Under the pieces are notes generated by a model. The model made no database searches and was not told the DNA's origin. It saw only the letters and a program-made list of their open reading frames with translations. The translations under genes were made by a program, and so were the position numbers. Below, in pieces: positions 63,472-64,000 of a stretch of DNA of 64,000 nt (within the stretch, counting starts at the first letter, position 1; each line of letters begins with the position of its first letter). The DNA is from Tepidimonas ignava (GTDB lineage Bacteria; Pseudomonadota; Gammaproteobacteria; Burkholderiales; Burkholderiaceae_C), in the NCBI RefSeq assembly GCF_004342625.1, contig NZ_SMAH01000009.1:62001-126000 (forward strand), given 5' to 3'.

Positions 63472-64000
63472 ATGCTGATCTCCACCATCCTCAGCGGCGG
63501 GGCGGGCACTCGCCTGTGGCCGCTGTCGCGGCAAGCCCATCCCAAGCCATTCATACGGCTACCCGATGGGCAAACCATGCTGCACAAGACGTTGCTGCGT
63601 GGCGCCCGGCTGCCCGGCGTGGCCGAGCTGCTGATCGTCACCAACCGCGATCACTATTTTCAAACCCAGGACGAGTGCATGGCCGCGGGTCTGTCAAGCG
63701 TGCCTACGCGCTACCTGCTCGAGCCATGTGGCCGCAACACCGCGCCCGCGCTGGCGTTGGCCGCGCTGGACATCGAGCAACGCCACGGCCCCGAGGCATG
63801 CATGTTGGTGCTGCCGGCGGACCACATCGTTCAAGACCTCAACGCCTTTGCTCGGGCCGTGGCCCAGGCCCACGCCATCGCCCAGCAGGGCTGGCTCACC
63901 ACCTTTGGCATACAACCAACCCACCCGCACACCGGCTACGGCTACATCGAGGTCGGTGAACCGCTGCACGGCGGCCACCGCGTTGTGCGGTTTGTCGAAA
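63472..64000 (+). CDS. mannose-1-phosphate guanylyltransferase (GDP-mannose pyrophosphorylase), N-terminal part
   Basis: The first 176 residues of a sugar nucleotidyltransferase, cut by the window edge. LSGGAGTRLWPLSRQAHPKPF is the signature of GDP-mannose pyrophosphorylases (ManC/XanB/AlgA). LLEPCGRNTAPALALAAL and VLPADHIV follow in the right order, and GYGYIE is reached before the end. Whether a phosphomannose isomerase domain follows cannot be seen. It starts five bases after the TolC-like stop, so it may belong to the same transcript and points to a polysaccharide locus to the right. Confidence 0.92.
   Translation, partial: MLISTILSGGAGTRLWPLSRQAHPKPFIRLPDGQTMLHKTLLRGARLPGVAELLIVTNRDHYFQTQDECMAAGLSSVPTRYLLEPCGRNTAPALALAALDIEQRHGPEACMLVLPADHIVQDLNAFARAVAQAHAIAQQGWLTTFGIQPTHPHTGYGYIEVGEPLHGGHRVVRFVE

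Overview
The window is high-GC, gene-dense, single-chromosome-like DNA from a betaproteobacterium. The most likely group is Burkholderiales (Comamonadaceae or a relative). This is inferred from the order rplM-rpsI-erpA-anmK-M23 peptidase-tyrS, an S-adenosylhomocysteine (SAH) riboswitch ahead of ahcY, the multifunctional CCA enzyme with HD domain, fused isobutyryl-CoA mutase, TRAP transport and a PhoH/YbeY pair. No rRNA, CRISPR array, prophage or complete insertion sequence was seen. Nearly all the DNA is coding. Most very long alternative frames are antisense or frame-shifted shadows caused by GC-rich third codon positions.

Region by region. Positions 1-3343 hold the end of an AroG-type DAHP synthase, the peptidoglycan-recycling ligase mpl and a TlpA-like thioredoxin. 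Positions 3335-8382 form a cyclic-di-GMP block: a PAS-GGDEF-EAL protein translationally coupled to an HD-GYP protein, and a divergent HD-GYP-like protein that has lost its metal ligands. tRNA-Pro(CGG) and a polyprenyl diphosphate synthase follow. Positions 9644-14278 are a methyl-cycle cluster: SAH riboswitch, ahcY, a TlyA-type rRNA methylase, metF, and metY behind a short dyad. Positions 14357-25952 are housekeeping: rlmJ, rplM-rpsI, erpA, anmK, an M23 peptidase, tyrS, a cation efflux protein, ybeY, phoH, ruvAB and a histidine phosphatase. A large palindromic element sits at 21944-22117.

Positions 26040-40944 hold cheV, ttcA, a pterin cluster (two FolB-like enzymes plus a FolM-like reductase), a MidA-like methyltransferase, trxC, cca, a DUF156 (CsoR/CstR-type) repressor with a clear operator and divergent DUF302 lipoprotein and FadL-type porin genes, an NDUFA9-like protein, a soluble lytic transglycosylase, 5-formyl-THF cyclo-ligase and an EamA transporter. 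Positions 40994-48214 hold icmF under a perfect 22-bp palindromic operator/promoter and a dctP-dctQ-dctM TRAP operon. Positions 48489-54536 hold a second DUF156 repressor next to a persulfide dioxygenase-rhodanese fusion, coaX, an M20 amidohydrolase, an orphan molybdopterin oxidoreductase and an apparently leaderless acyl-CoA-binding protein gene with a TetR-like operator in its promoter.

The right end (54652-64000) looks more accessory: an Rpn-type nuclease, a ComEA-like DNA-binding protein, a lower-GC gene resembling only the N-terminal half of an IS605-type TnpB protein (no RuvC nuclease domain), and, overlapping it, a four-gene type I secretion system with two tandem ABC exporters, an HlyD-type adaptor and a TolC-type outer membrane protein. 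A GDP-mannose pyrophosphorylase gene runs off the edge.

The strongest candidate for something undescribed is the nuclease-less TnpB-like gene coupled to the type I secretion operon. Next are the two His-less, two-Cys DUF156 repressors, each with its own dyad operator and a sulfur-type or membrane target. Functional calls rest on motifs read by eye. No database search was run.
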